Positions 18,458 through 26,814 of a DNA stretch of 61,537 bases are shown one piece after another. A program made the translations under genes and the position numbers. The stretch comes from Roseomonas sp. E05 (GTDB lineage Bacteria; Pseudomonadota; Alphaproteobacteria; Acetobacterales; Acetobacteraceae), in assembly GCF_030063475.1 (NCBI RefSeq), contig NZ_JASIRT010000029.1, forward strand, positions 1 through 61,537. Direction: 5' to 3'. Position 1 is the first letter of the stretch. Every line of letters begins with the position of its first letter. Below the pieces are notes generated by a model. The model made no database searches and had not been told where the DNA came from. It was given only the letters and a program-made list of their open reading frames with translations.

Positions 18458-18529
18458 CGCGTTTCCTCCTCTGGCCGTTCATCTGGCCGGGGCTTCGCGG
18501 ATGCGTCCAATGCAATTCGGTGACAGCCC

Positions 18530-18546
18530 GATGCACAGCACGCATC
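18530..18546. promoter_or_regulatory. LysR-type box (T-N11-A) in divergent promoter
   Basis: GATGC-N7-GCATC is a perfect 5-bp inverted repeat containing T-N11-A (T18532, A18544), the LysR-type consensus. It sits 9 bp before the LysR ATG and 72 bp upstream of the MaoC-type gene. This is the expected place for autoregulation plus control of the divergent operon. Confidence 0.6.
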
Positions 18547-18555
18547 ATCGCCGCC

Positions 18556-19479
18556 ATGCATCTCGATCTCCCCGGTCTGGAAGCCTTCGTCGCAGTGGCC
18601 GATCTCGGCTCCTTCCAGCGTGCCGCGGCGCGGCTCGGCATCAGCCAGCCGGCGCTCACGCGGCGGCTGCAGCGATTGGAGCAGATCGTCGGGCGCGAGC
18701 TGCTGCTGCGGCGCTCCCGGCCGATCCGTCTCAGCCCGGCCGGGGCGGCGCTGCTGCCGGAGGCACAGAGCGCCATGGCGCAGCTCACCGACGCCCTGCG
18801 CCGCGCCGGCGACCGGACGGAGACGCAGAACGTCGCTTTCGGCTGTCTGCCGACCCTGGCGGTGCGCTATCTCGGCCCGCTGCTGGCACGCCACCGGCGG
18901 CACTGGCAGGGCGGCGAGGTCATCGTCTACGACATCTCCGGCGCCGAGATCCGCAACATGCTGCAGGAGGGGCGGCTGGACTTCGCGCTCGCCGCCCTCG
19001 GCCCGGAGCACTGGGACATCGAGGGCATCCCGCTGCTGGAGGAGCCCTTCTTCCTGGTCTGCCCGGAGGGCCACCGGCTCGCGGGCCGCGCCGCCGTCGC
19101 CTGGGGCGAGCTGGCCACGGAGCCGCTCGTCTCCATCGGTCCGCTCAGCGAGAACCGGCGCATCATCGAGGCCGCGCTGCGCCGTGCCCGCGTGACGGCA
19201 CGCTGGCGGATCGAGGTGCGGCATCTCTCCACTGCCGTGGCGCTGGTGGCGGCGGGGGCGGGCCTCACCGCCCTGCCCGCCTCCGCCATCGCCGGGCGGG
19301 CTGGCGAGGGCATTGTCGCGGTGCCGCTGGTGGAGCCTGCGCTGACGCGCAGCATCGGTCTGCTGCGCCGGCGGGACCGGGTGCAGCCCCCTGCCGCGCG
19401 CGACCTGATGGAGCAGATCCTGAAGACGCTCGGCGGCCCGGAGGGCGATCGGGAGCGCGCCCGGAGGCCGGACCGATAG
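18556..19479 (+). CDS. LysR-family transcriptional regulator
   Basis: A 307-residue regulator. I use ATG 18556 ([18 protein letters not shown]), where the conserved LysR N-terminus begins; the frame opens at 18520. The wHTH is [26 protein letters not shown] two-lobed periplasmic-binding-like effector domain follows ([46 protein letters not shown]). It is divergent from the dehydratase/CaiB/Bug operon with a T-N11-A box between, so it likely controls that operon in response to its substrate or CoA ester. Confidence 0.9.
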   Translation: MHLDLPGLEAFVAVADLGSFQRAAARLGISQPALTRRLQRLEQIVGRELLLRRSRPIRLSPAGAALLPEAQSAMAQLTDALRRAGDRTETQNVAFGCLPTLAVRYLGPLLARHRRHWQGGEVIVYDISGAEIRNMLQEGRLDFALAALGPEHWDIEGIPLLEEPFFLVCPEGHRLAGRAAVAWGELATEPLVSIGPLSENRRIIEAALRRARVTARWRIEVRHLSTAVALVAAGAGLTALPASAIAGRAGEGIVAVPLVEPALTRSIGLLRRRDRVQPPAARDLMEQILKTLGGPEGDRERARRPDR

Positions 19480-19577
19480 GACCGCGCAACGGAGGACCGC
19501 CCTGCCGAGTTCTGCCAGCATGCCGCGCGGATACCCGCGCGATCCGCGCCATCGCGGACCCAGGAAGGGAGGCTGCC

Positions 19578-19793
19578 GTGTCGGAACATGTCTATAAGGT
19601 GGTCGAGCTGGTGGGCTCGTCGAAGACAGGCATCGACGACGCGATCCAGGTGGCGATCGCCCGCGCCGGCCGCACGCTGCGGAACCTGCGATGGTTCGAG
19701 GTGGCGCAGGTCCGGGGCGCCGTCGGGGAAGACGGAAAGGTGGACCACTACCAGGTGACCCTGAAGGCGGGCTTCACCCTCGACGAGGGCTGA
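19578..19793 (+). CDS. Dodecin (flavin-binding small protein)
   Basis: A 71-residue protein with the dodecin sequence: [45 protein letters not shown] and [14 protein letters not shown]. The Trp in LRWFEV stacks on flavin and the Gln in FEVAQVRG contacts it. Dodecins assemble into a 12-mer that stores or buffers riboflavin, FMN or FAD. Start is GTG 19578, with AGGAAGGGAGG upstream. It is probably cotranscribed with the two small genes that follow. Confidence 0.92.
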   Translation: MSEHVYKVVELVGSSKTGIDDAIQVAIARAGRTLRNLRWFEVAQVRGAVGEDGKVDHYQVTLKAGFTLDEG

Positions 19794-19826
19794 GCCCCGC
19801 AGCGATCAGCGGAACAGGAGGAAGCG

Positions 19827-20129
19827 ATGTATCTCGCGCGGTTTTGCTATGACGTGCTGCCCGTCGACCGGCAGCGCGCCGTCGAGCTCATCCGGCAGGA
19901 GATGGAGGCGGCCGGCCGCAACGGCCTGAAGGCCCGGCTGCTGGTGCCTCTCACACGGGGCCAGGGTGGCGCGGCCCTCCAGTTCGAGGTGGAGCTCGCC
20001 AGCCTCGACCAGTTCGAGACGCTGCGCCACCAGGGTGGCAGTCCCGGCGAGGATGCCGGCGACTGGATGCGCGCCTTCAGCGAGATCCTGCTCTCGCCGC
20101 CGGCGGTGGAAATCCTGCGAATTGCGTGA
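19827..20129 (+). CDS. Conserved-looking 100-residue protein, unknown
   Basis: ATG 19827 lies behind AGGAGG. The sequence begins MYLARFCYDVLPVDRQRAVELIRQEMEAAGRNGLKARLL. Its alternating hydrophobic strands and central helix resemble small ferredoxin-like or ABM-type folds (ELASLDQFETLRHQG), but I cannot assign a family. It lies 33 bp after the dodecin gene and 7 bp before the next small gene, so it is likely in the same operon. Confidence 0.6.
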   Translation: MYLARFCYDVLPVDRQRAVELIRQEMEAAGRNGLKARLLVPLTRGQGGAALQFEVELASLDQFETLRHQGGSPGEDAGDWMRAFSEILLSPPAVEILRIA

Positions 20130-20136
20130 GGCCATC

Positions 20137-20331
20137 ATGATCACCCGTACCGTCCGCCGCCCCGTCTCCCTGACAATCGACAGCGACATCATCAACGAAT
20201 ACAAGGCCAGGGACGTGACCATCGCGCCCGCCCCGGACGATCCCACGAAACTCGTCATCACCGCCCCGGACGAGGCGGCGGCCGATGCCGCCGAGGTCTG
20301 GCTGGCGGAAATGGACACCCCCGCCGACTGA
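20137..20331 (+). CDS. Small acidic protein, unknown
   Basis: A 64-residue protein from ATG 20137, 7 bp after the preceding gene. The sequence MITRTVRRPVSLTIDSDIINEYKARDVTI leads to an acidic Ala-rich helix (PDEAAADAAEVWLAEMD). No motif is recognised. Close spacing supports it being real and cotranscribed with the dodecin. Paired GC hairpins downstream (20355-20407) may end this unit. Confidence 0.5.
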   Translation: MITRTVRRPVSLTIDSDIINEYKARDVTIAPAPDDPTKLVITAPDEAAADAAEVWLAEMDTPAD

Positions 20332-20354
20332 TTCCGCAAAACCGGCCGCGGGGT

Positions 20355-20407
20355 CCGGGGAGGCCGTTGCCTCCCCGGCGGAGGGTCTGGGAGGCAGCGC
20401 CTCCCAG
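20355..20407. repeat. Two adjacent GC-rich palindromes
   Basis: Perfect inverted repeat CCGGGGAGGC-CGTT-GCCTCCCCGG (20355-20378) is followed by CTGGGAGGC-AGC-GCCTCCCAG (20387-20407). They lie between the convergent small-protein operon and dctM. Related GGAGGC/GCCTCC palindromes occur at 34979-35116. They probably serve as bidirectional terminators and belong to a dispersed family. Confidence 0.7.
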
Positions 20408-20416
20408 GCTTCGGCC

Positions 20417-21721
20417 TCAGCCGAGCACGCGCGGAAGCCAGAGCGAAAGCTGCGGCAGATAGGTCACGAGGGCGATATCCGCCAGCAGGACGAAGTAGAA
20501 GGGCAGCATGCTCTTCAGGATCTGCTCGATCCTGAGCCCCGCCACCTGGCAGGCGACGAACAGGTTGACCCCCACCGGCGGCGTGGTCATCCCGACGGCC
20601 AGGTTGACGATCATGATGATGCCGAAATGCACGGGATCGATGCCCAGCCGCATCGCCACAGGGGTGAGGATGGGCGCCACGATGGTGATCGCCGCGCCGG
20701 TCTCCAGGAACATTCCGACGATCAGCAGGAAGGCGTTCACCAGCAGCAGGAAGACCGCCGGATTGTCCGAGAGGCTGATGAAGAAATGCGCGATCATTTC
20801 GGGGATGCGGTTGGCCGTCAGCACCCAGCCGAAGACGCTGGCCGCCGAGATGATGACCAGGATGACCACCGTGCTGAGCAGCGAGGCGCGCAGCGCGGCG
20901 AGCAGCCGTGCCGGCGTCAGCGTCCGGTACACCGCGGCGCCGACGAAGAGCGCGAAGAACACCGCCACCGCCGCCGCCTCGGTCGGCGTGAAGATGCCGC
21001 CATAGATGCCCCCCAGGATGATGACGGGCAGCAGCAGCGGCAACAGCGCGGCGCGGAAGCTGCGGAACAGACCCTCCGGCTCGCCGAGCCCGCCCGGCGC
21101 CCCGCCGCGCGGCACGGCCTGGCCGTAGCCGCGCATCCGGCTGATCACATGCACGGTCAGCATGAGCGAACCGCCGATCAGCAGGCCCGGCACCACGCCG
21201 GCGATGAACAGGCTGCCGATCGACACCGGCACGCCCGCCGTCAGCGCGAAGATGATCATCGGGATGGAGGGGGGAATGACGACGCCCAGCTCGCCCGAGA
21301 CCGCCTGCACCGAGGTGGCGAAGGGACGGGGAAAGCCGCGCTGCGCCATGGCCGGGATGAGCGTGCCGCCGATGGCCGCCGTGGTCGCCGCGCTGGAGCC
21401 GGAGATGGCGGCGAAGAACATCGCCGAGACCACCGCCACCAGCCCGAGCCCGCCGATGGCGCGCCCGACCAGCGCCTGGGCGAAGTTGATCAGCCGGCGC
21501 GAGATGCCGCTCGCCTCCATCAGCGCTCCGGCGAGGATGAAGAAGGGGATGGCGGTGAGCGGGAAGGAATCCAGCGCCGCGAACATCCGCTGCACCAGCG
21601 CCTGCAAGGGGATGCCGGAGGCGTGCATGGACAGCGCCGCCGTGCCCGCGAGCGAGATGGCGATCGGGACGCCGAGGGCGAAGAGCGCCAGGAGGGAGAG
21701 GCCGATCACGACGGGGCTCAT
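20417..21721 (-). CDS. dctM: TRAP transporter large permease (DctM)
   Basis: A 434-residue membrane protein with about 12 helices, starting MSPVVIGLSLLALFALGVPIAISL. DctM signatures are ALDSFPLTAIPFFILAGALME, AISGSSAATTAAIGGTLIPAM and VGMTTPPVGVNLFVA. It forms the Na+-coupled translocation channel of the TRAP system. The start at 21721 is the ATG 10 bp after dctQ; the open frame extends further upstream only as a shadow. Last gene of a five-gene operon. Confidence 0.93.
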   Translation of the reverse strand: MSPVVIGLSLLALFALGVPIAISLAGTAALSMHASGIPLQALVQRMFAALDSFPLTAIPFFILAGALMEASGISRRLINFAQALVGRAIGGLGLVAVVSAMFFAAISGSSAATTAAIGGTLIPAMAQRGFPRPFATSVQAVSGELGVVIPPSIPMIIFALTAGVPVSIGSLFIAGVVPGLLIGGSLMLTVHVISRMRGYGQAVPRGGAPGGLGEPEGLFRSFRAALLPLLLPVIILGGIYGGIFTPTEAAAVAVFFALFVGAAVYRTLTPARLLAALRASLLSTVVILVIISAASVFGWVLTANRIPEMIAHFFISLSDNPAVFLLLVNAFLLIVGMFLETGAAITIVAPILTPVAMRLGIDPVHFGIIMIVNLAVGMTTPPVGVNLFVACQVAGLRIEQILKSMLPFYFVLLADIALVTYLPQLSLWLPRVLG

Positions 21722-21731
21722 GGCAGGCTCC

Positions 21732-22280
21732 TCAGTCCACCGGCATTTCGCTGCCGCCGCGCGGCGGATCGGCGGCGACGGCCAGGGTGTTGACCAGGGC
21801 GAGCAAACTGCCGAGTGGGATGGCCGCGTAGACATAAGCCATCGGCATTTCCAGCGCGCCGGAGCGCATGCCCTGCACGTTGCCCAGGATGATCCAGCCA
21901 TAGGCGATCAGGACCATCCAGAAGAGGGCGGAGAGCGCAAGGCTCGCCCAGGTCAGGAGCCGTGCGACCGGCGCCGGCACGGTGGCGTTGACGATCTCGA
22001 CCGAGGCCAGCATGCCCTGGCGCACACCGATCCCGACGCCGAGGAAGACCGACCAGATCAGCACATAGCGGATCAGCTCCTCCGACCAGGTGAGCGGCGC
22101 GCCGATCAGGTAGCGGGCGATCACCTGCACGAAGGCGAGCAGCGCCAGCACACCAAGCACCAGGGCCAGCGCCGTCAACAGCGCCAGGTTGAAGCCGTCG
22201 ATCACCCGGACCCAGCGCGGCGGCCCGGAGGCCCGGCCCGCCGGCTCCGCCACGGCGCCGGCGCGCGGGAGGGATGACAT
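21732..22280 (-). CDS. dctQ: TRAP transporter small permease (DctQ)
   Basis: A 182-residue protein with four helices, including LALLTALALVLGVLALLAFVQVIARYLIG, then the hallmark PLTWSEELIRYVLIWSVFLGVGIGVRQ of DctQ subunits. It links the receptor to the DctM channel. It lies 21 bp after dctP and 10 bp before dctM in the operon. Confidence 0.92.
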   Translation of the reverse strand: MSSLPRAGAVAEPAGRASGPPRWVRVIDGFNLALLTALALVLGVLALLAFVQVIARYLIGAPLTWSEELIRYVLIWSVFLGVGIGVRQGMLASVEIVNATVPAPVARLLTWASLALSALFWMVLIAYGWIILGNVQGMRSGALEMPMAYVYAAIPLGSLLALVNTLAVAADPPRGGSEMPVD

Positions 22281-22301
22281 GGCAGGCTCCTTCCCGGCCG
22301 G

Positions 22302-23297
22302 TCAGCGCGCTGCGGGGGCGCCGACGGCGGCCACTTTCTCATAGAGCGCCGCAATCGAGGGGAAGGTGGACTTCACGAAGGCCGGCCCGACCTTGGCGCG
22401 GAAGGCCGCCTTGTCCGGCTCGATCAGCGTCATGCCCTCGCCCTGCAGCGTCTTGACGAAGCCGGCCTCGCCCTTGCCCACCTCCTCGGCGGCATAGGCG
22501 CGGGCGGCGCCGCTGGCGGCCTCCAGCACCGCCTTGCGCTGCGCCTCCGGCAGCCCGGCCAGCCGGCTGGCGCTCATCACGATCACGATCGGCTCGTAGG
22601 AATGCTCGGTCCGCACGAGGTACTTCACCGCTTCGGAGAACTTCGATGTCACGATCAGCGAGAGCGGGTTCTCCTGCCCGTCGATCACGCCCTGCTGCAG
22701 GGCGTTGAACACCTCGCCGAAGCTCATCGGCGTCGGCGCGGCACCCAGCGCCTTCCAGGAGGCGACCGATACCGGGCTGTCCGGCACGCGGATCTTCAGG
22801 CCGGACAGGTCGGCGGGCGTCTTCACCGGCGTCTTGGTGGTCAGCCAGCGCGGCCCGCGAAGCCAGTAGGCGAGGACCTGCAGGCCGGATTCCTTCTTGA
22901 CGGCCTCGGTGATCTCCTTGCCGGTCGGGCCATTATACACCTGCTCGAAGTGCTGCGGGTCGCGGATCATGAAGGGCATGGCGAAGATCTTCGCCGTGTC
23001 CGAGGCGGAGGTGAGCACGCCGCCCCCGCCGACCCAGATGTCGTTCGAGCCGAACCGCAGGCCCTCGACGAGTTCCCGGTCGCTGCCCAGCGTGCTGCCG
23101 CCGTAGATTTCCACCTTCACCGCGCCGTTGGTCGCTTGCGCGACATCCGCCGCGAAGCGCTCCGCAGCCCTGGCGTGGATCTCGGCCGCCGGCCAGACAT
23201 GGCCGAGCTTCAGCACGGTCTGCGCGAAGGCGCCGCCTGGCAGCAGCACAGACGAGGACAGCGCGGCCGCTGCAAGGGCAGCCTTGAAGTTGAACAT
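22302..23297 (-). CDS. dctP: TRAP transporter substrate-binding protein (DctP)
   Basis: A 331-residue periplasmic receptor with a Sec signal (MFNFKAALAAAALSSSVLLPGGAFA). ATG 23297 has GGAGAAG upstream. DctP features: LKLGHVWPAAEIHARAAERFAADV, IYGGSTLGSDRELVEGLRFGSNDI, GLKIRVPDSPVSVASWKALGAAPTPM and EVFNALQQGVIDGQENP. The Arg in KIRVP normally binds the ligand carboxylate, so an acidic substrate is expected. The surrounding dehydrogenases suggest a hydroxy acid. Confidence 0.93.
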   Translation of the reverse strand: MFNFKAALAAAALSSSVLLPGGAFAQTVLKLGHVWPAAEIHARAAERFAADVAQATNGAVKVEIYGGSTLGSDRELVEGLRFGSNDIWVGGGGVLTSASDTAKIFAMPFMIRDPQHFEQVYNGPTGKEITEAVKKESGLQVLAYWLRGPRWLTTKTPVKTPADLSGLKIRVPDSPVSVASWKALGAAPTPMSFGEVFNALQQGVIDGQENPLSLIVTSKFSEAVKYLVRTEHSYEPIVIVMSASRLAGLPEAQRKAVLEAASGAARAYAAEEVGKGEAGFVKTLQGEGMTLIEPDKAAFRAKVGPAFVKSTFPSIAALYEKVAAVGAPAAR

Positions 23298-23350
23298 TTT
23301 TCTTCTCCTGCTTTCCTGGAAGTCCTGCGCCCGCCGCAGCGGGCGCGCGC

Positions 23351-24232
23351 TCAGCGGTCCTGCGCGGTCATGCGGTCGTAGACGCGGAACAGCGCCTGGT
23401 TGCCGTTGCTGCCCTCGCCATGCGCGCGCGCCTCCAGGTAGAGGCTCGTCACCAGCGCCGTGCCCGGCAGCGGCACGCCCTGCTGGAAGGCGAGATCGTT
23501 GGCCAGGCGGAGGTCCTTCAGCTTCAGGTCGATGCGGAAGCCGGCGCTGTCGTCCTTGGCCAGCACCTTCGGGCCGAGATTCTCCAGCATCCAGGAATTC
23601 GCCGAGCCGCCCATCAGCACCTCGCGCGCCACCGCCGGGTCGAGCCCCGAGGCGCGGGCGAGCGCGATGGCCTCGCACATGGCCTGGATGTTGATGGCGC
23701 AGACAAGCTGGTTGCACAGCTTCACCGTCTGCCCGTTGCCGACGGCGCCGACATGCACGACCTTGCTGCCCATCGCCTCCAGGACGGGCCGCGCGCGGGC
23801 GAAGGCCGCCGCCTCGCCGCCCACCATGATCGACAGCTTCGCGTCCCGCGCGCCGGTGACGCCGCCGGAGACCGGGGCGTCCAGCATCGCCACGCCACGC
23901 GCCGCCAGCGCCTCGGCCATCTTCCGCGTGGCGACGGGCGAGATGGTGCTCATGTCGATCACCAGCTGCTCCGGGCGCAGCGCGTCGAGCAGCCCGCCCG
24001 GCGCCGTCAGCACCTCCTCCACCTGCGGCGTGTCGGGCAGCATGAGGATGACGAATTCCGCCTCCGCCGCCGCCGCGGCGAGGTCGCGCGCCGGCGTGAC
24101 GCCCTGCGCCGCGAGGCTTTCGGCCACGCCGGGGACGACGTCATGGCCGACCACCGCATGCCCTGCCCTGGCGAGGTTGAGCGCCATCTCGCGCCCCATG
24201 ACGCCAAGGCCGATGAAACCGATTCGAGCCAT
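23351..24232 (-). CDS. NAD(P)-dependent beta-hydroxyacid dehydrogenase 1
   Basis: A 293-residue enzyme of the 3-hydroxyisobutyrate / tartronate-semialdehyde reductase family. Rossmann motif: GFIGLGVMGREMALNLARAGH. Substrate motif: DAPVSGGVTGA. Catalytic Lys: NGQTVKLCNQLV. Length is typical. It is 3 bp downstream of a second family member and 53 bp upstream of dctP. It likely interconverts a beta-hydroxyacid and its semialdehyde; the exact substrate is not shown. Confidence 0.9.
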   Translation of the reverse strand: MARIGFIGLGVMGREMALNLARAGHAVVGHDVVPGVAESLAAQGVTPARDLAAAAAEAEFVILMLPDTPQVEEVLTAPGGLLDALRPEQLVIDMSTISPVATRKMAEALAARGVAMLDAPVSGGVTGARDAKLSIMVGGEAAAFARARPVLEAMGSKVVHVGAVGNGQTVKLCNQLVCAINIQAMCEAIALARASGLDPAVAREVLMGGSANSWMLENLGPKVLAKDDSAGFRIDLKLKDLRLANDLAFQQGVPLPGTALVTSLYLEARAHGEGSNGNQALFRVYDRMTAQDR

Positions 24233-24235
24233 TCC

Positions 24236-25180
24236 CTAGGTCCCCGATTGATGGTGCGGCGCCGGTTCCCCGCCCTGCTGCCGCTCGTGCTCGTAGAGAC
24301 GGATGATCGAGACGATGTCGGCCATGGCATTGCCTTGCTCGACATAGGCGGCGAAGCGCCCGGTCGCCGTCTCCACGCCCGGCAGATCAAGCCCGAGCCC
24401 CTGGGCAAAGCCCTTCACCGCCTTCATGTCCTTCAGCAGTTGGCGCGAATAGCCGAGCGGCGGGTCGAAGGCGCGGCGCTGCATCAGCGGGTAGATGCGC
24501 TGCAGCAGGGCGCTGTCGGCGAGGCCGCCGGCGAGGCAGGCCGGCAGCGCCGCGGCGTCGATTCCGGCCGCCTCGGCCAGGTGCAGCGCCTCCGCCATGG
24601 CCACGAAGCCCGCGCCGACGATCGCCTGGTTCACCACCTTCGTCACCTGCCCGGCGCCCACCGGCCCCATGCGGGTGACGTTGCCGGCGAGATCGGCCAG
24701 CACCGCGGCGGCGGCCTGAAGCTCGGCCTCCTCGCCGCCCGCCATGACGGTCAGCGTGCCGTCACGGGCGGCGGCCGGCCCGCCGGAGACCGGCGCGTCG
24801 ATCCAGCCCATGCCCGTCTGCGCGCGCAGCCGCGCGGCGAAGTCGCGGGTGGCCTCGGCGTCGATGGTGGAGAAGTCGATCAGCAGCCGCGCGCCGCCCG
24901 TGGCTTCGGCAATGCCGTTCCTGCCCCACACGCAGGCCTCCACCGCCGGCGTGTCCAGCACGCACATCAGCACGATGTCGCTGCGCTCGGCCACCTCGCG
25001 CGGGCTGCCGCCCTCGGCGGCGCCTGCGGCCAGCACCGGGTCGAGACTGGGCCGCTCGCGGTTCCACACCGTCAGCGGCCAGCCGCGCTCCAACAGCCGC
25101 AGGCTCATCGCCGTGCCCATCAGCCCGATGCCGATGAAGCCCAGGCGCGGCCGGGCGGTGGTGTCTGTGTCCTGGCTCAT
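24236..25180 (-). CDS. NAD(P)-dependent beta-hydroxyacid dehydrogenase 2
   Basis: A 314-residue paralogue. I start at ATG 25180 (MSQDTDTTARPRLGFIGIGLMG), with GAGG in GAGGGCAGCGGC upstream; the frame opens at 25291, inside the GntR operator region, so that start is unlikely. It has a Rossmann GxGxMG, the DAPVSGGPAAA motif and catalytic Lys in AGQVTKVVNQAIVG. Clear divergence from gene 1 suggests a different substrate or step. First gene of the TRAP operon. Confidence 0.88.
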   Translation of the reverse strand: MSQDTDTTARPRLGFIGIGLMGTAMSLRLLERGWPLTVWNRERPSLDPVLAAGAAEGGSPREVAERSDIVLMCVLDTPAVEACVWGRNGIAEATGGARLLIDFSTIDAEATRDFAARLRAQTGMGWIDAPVSGGPAAARDGTLTVMAGGEEAELQAAAAVLADLAGNVTRMGPVGAGQVTKVVNQAIVGAGFVAMAEALHLAEAAGIDAAALPACLAGGLADSALLQRIYPLMQRRAFDPPLGYSRQLLKDMKAVKGFAQGLGLDLPGVETATGRFAAYVEQGNAMADIVSIIRLYEHERQQGGEPAPHHQSGT

Positions 25181-25292
25181 GCCGCTGCCCTCGGCGCGCG
25201 GCAGGTGCGTGGTCCTGGCATCCGGTCTCCTCCTTGCCCGCAGGCCCGGCCGGGCGGACCCCGGCGCGTCGTTGTTGCTGAACTCTGGCACG

Positions 25293-25311
25293 TTGTCCTA
25301 TTGTTGGACAA
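25293..25311. promoter_or_regulatory. GntR (FadR-type) operator in divergent promoter
   Basis: TTGTTGGACAA (25301-25311) fits the FadR-subfamily consensus TNGTNNNACNA. It is nested in a longer repeat, TTGTCC-N7-GGACAA (25293-25311). It is located between the divergent dehydrogenase/TRAP operon and the FAD oxidase-GntR pair, so the GntR at 26.8 kb is the probable ligand-controlled regulator of both arms. Confidence 0.65.
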
Positions 25312-25389
25312 GTGGTTTCCGGCCCGATCCGCGGCGCCGCCACACCCCCGGTGTGCCGCCGCGCGCCGGGACCGCCAGGGAGCGCGAAC

Positions 25390-26814
25390 TTGCACACTGC
25401 CGGCCACCTGATCCCCCGCCTGCGGGACCTGCTCGGAGCCCAGGGCCTGCTTGACGACCCGGCGCAGTTCGCCCGCTATGCGCAGGACTGGTCCGGCGAC
25501 CTCGCCGGGCGGCCGCTCGCCGTCGCCCGCCCCGCCACGGTGGAGGAGGTCGCCCAGGTGGCGCGCCTCTGCGCCGGGGCGGGCGTGCCGGTCGTGCCGC
25601 AGGGCGGCCATACCGGGCTGGTGGGCGGCGCCGTCCCCTCCCCCGAGGGCGACGAGTTGGTGCTCAGCCTGGAACGCCTCGACCGCCTGCGCGGCATCGA
25701 TCCGGTGAACTTCAGCATGGTCGCCGAGGCCGGCTGCGTGCTGGCCGCCCTGCAGCGCGCCGCCGCCGAGCAGGACCTGCATCTGCCGCTCTCGCTCGGT
25801 GCGCAGGGAAGCTGCCAGATCGGCGGCAACGTGGCCACCAATGCCGGGGGCGTCAACGTGCTGCGCTACGGCATGGCGCGCGACCTCGTGCTCGGCCTGG
25901 AGGTGGTGCTGCCCGATGGCCGCGTCTGGAACGGGCTGCGCAGCCTGCGCAAGAACAACACGGGCTACGACCTCAAGCAGCTCTTCATCGGCTCCGAGGG
26001 CACGCTCGGCATCGTCACCGCCGTGGCGCTGAAGCTCTTCCCGCGCCCGACCCAGGTGCAGACCGTCATGCTCGGCCTCGCCTCGGTCGAGGCCGCCATG
26101 GCGCTCTATGCCGCCGCACGGCGCGGCCTTTCCGACCTGCTCTCCGCCTTCGAGTTGCTGCCGCGCCGCTGCATCGAGCTGACCCTCGCCGCCAGCCCTG
26201 CCCTGCGCGAGCCGCTCGCCGCACCCGCGCCGGTCTATGTGCTGATGGAGGCCTCCGCCAGCGGGCTGGTGGACCTCGCCGCGCTGATGGAGCAGTTCCT
26301 CGCCAGCTGCCTGGAGCGCGAGGCGATCCTCGACGGCACCGTCGCCATGAGCGAGGCCCAGGCGCGCGACTTCTGGCGCCTGCGCGAGGAGCTGGTCGAG
26401 GCGCAGCACCGTCATGGCCGCCACCTGCGCACCGACGTCTCCGTGCCGATCTCCGACCTCGCCGCCTTCATGGCGGCGGCCGATGCCGCCATGGCCCGCC
26501 ACCTGCCCCAGGCCCTGCCGGTCGCCTATGGCCATGTCGGCGACGGCAACCTGCACTACAACGTCTTGCCGCCGCCCGGCCTCGCCCCCGCCGCCTGCGA
26601 CGCGCTGCTGCACCAAGCCGAGGAGCTGATCTTCGAACTGGTGGACCGCTTCGGCGGCTCGATCAGCGCCGAGCACGGCATCGGCCGCGTCAAGCGCGCG
26701 CCCTTCCTCCGGCGCCTGGGTGCGGTTGACCGTGATCTGTTGCGTGCGATCAAATCCGGCCTGGACCCCGCCGGCCGCATGAGCCCGGGCCGTATCTTCA
26801 CATTGGACGAGTGA
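25390..26814 (+). CDS. FAD-linked oxidase, D-2-hydroxyacid dehydrogenase type
   Basis: About 474 residues from TTG 25390, which has AGGGAG 7-8 nt upstream. A GTG at 25312 would put the start just beside the operator and add a Pro/Arg-rich leader, so I prefer the later codon. FAD-binding motifs: VPVVPQGGHTGLVGGAVP and LGAQGSCQIGGNVATNAGG (FAD-linked oxidase type). C-terminal signatures AYGHVGDGNLHYNV and GSISAEHGIGRVKR match the D-lactate, D-2-hydroxyglutarate and GlcD group. It probably oxidises a D-2-hydroxyacid. Its stop overlaps the gntR start (TGATG). Confidence 0.88.
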   Translation: MHTAGHLIPRLRDLLGAQGLLDDPAQFARYAQDWSGDLAGRPLAVARPATVEEVAQVARLCAGAGVPVVPQGGHTGLVGGAVPSPEGDELVLSLERLDRLRGIDPVNFSMVAEAGCVLAALQRAAAEQDLHLPLSLGAQGSCQIGGNVATNAGGVNVLRYGMARDLVLGLEVVLPDGRVWNGLRSLRKNNTGYDLKQLFIGSEGTLGIVTAVALKLFPRPTQVQTVMLGLASVEAAMALYAAARRGLSDLLSAFELLPRRCIELTLAASPALREPLAAPAPVYVLMEASASGLVDLAALMEQFLASCLEREAILDGTVAMSEAQARDFWRLREELVEAQHRHGRHLRTDVSVPISDLAAFMAAADAAMARHLPQALPVAYGHVGDGNLHYNVLPPPGLAPAACDALLHQAEELIFELVDRFGGSISAEHGIGRVKRAPFLRRLGAVDRDLLRAIKSGLDPAGRMSPGRIFTLDE

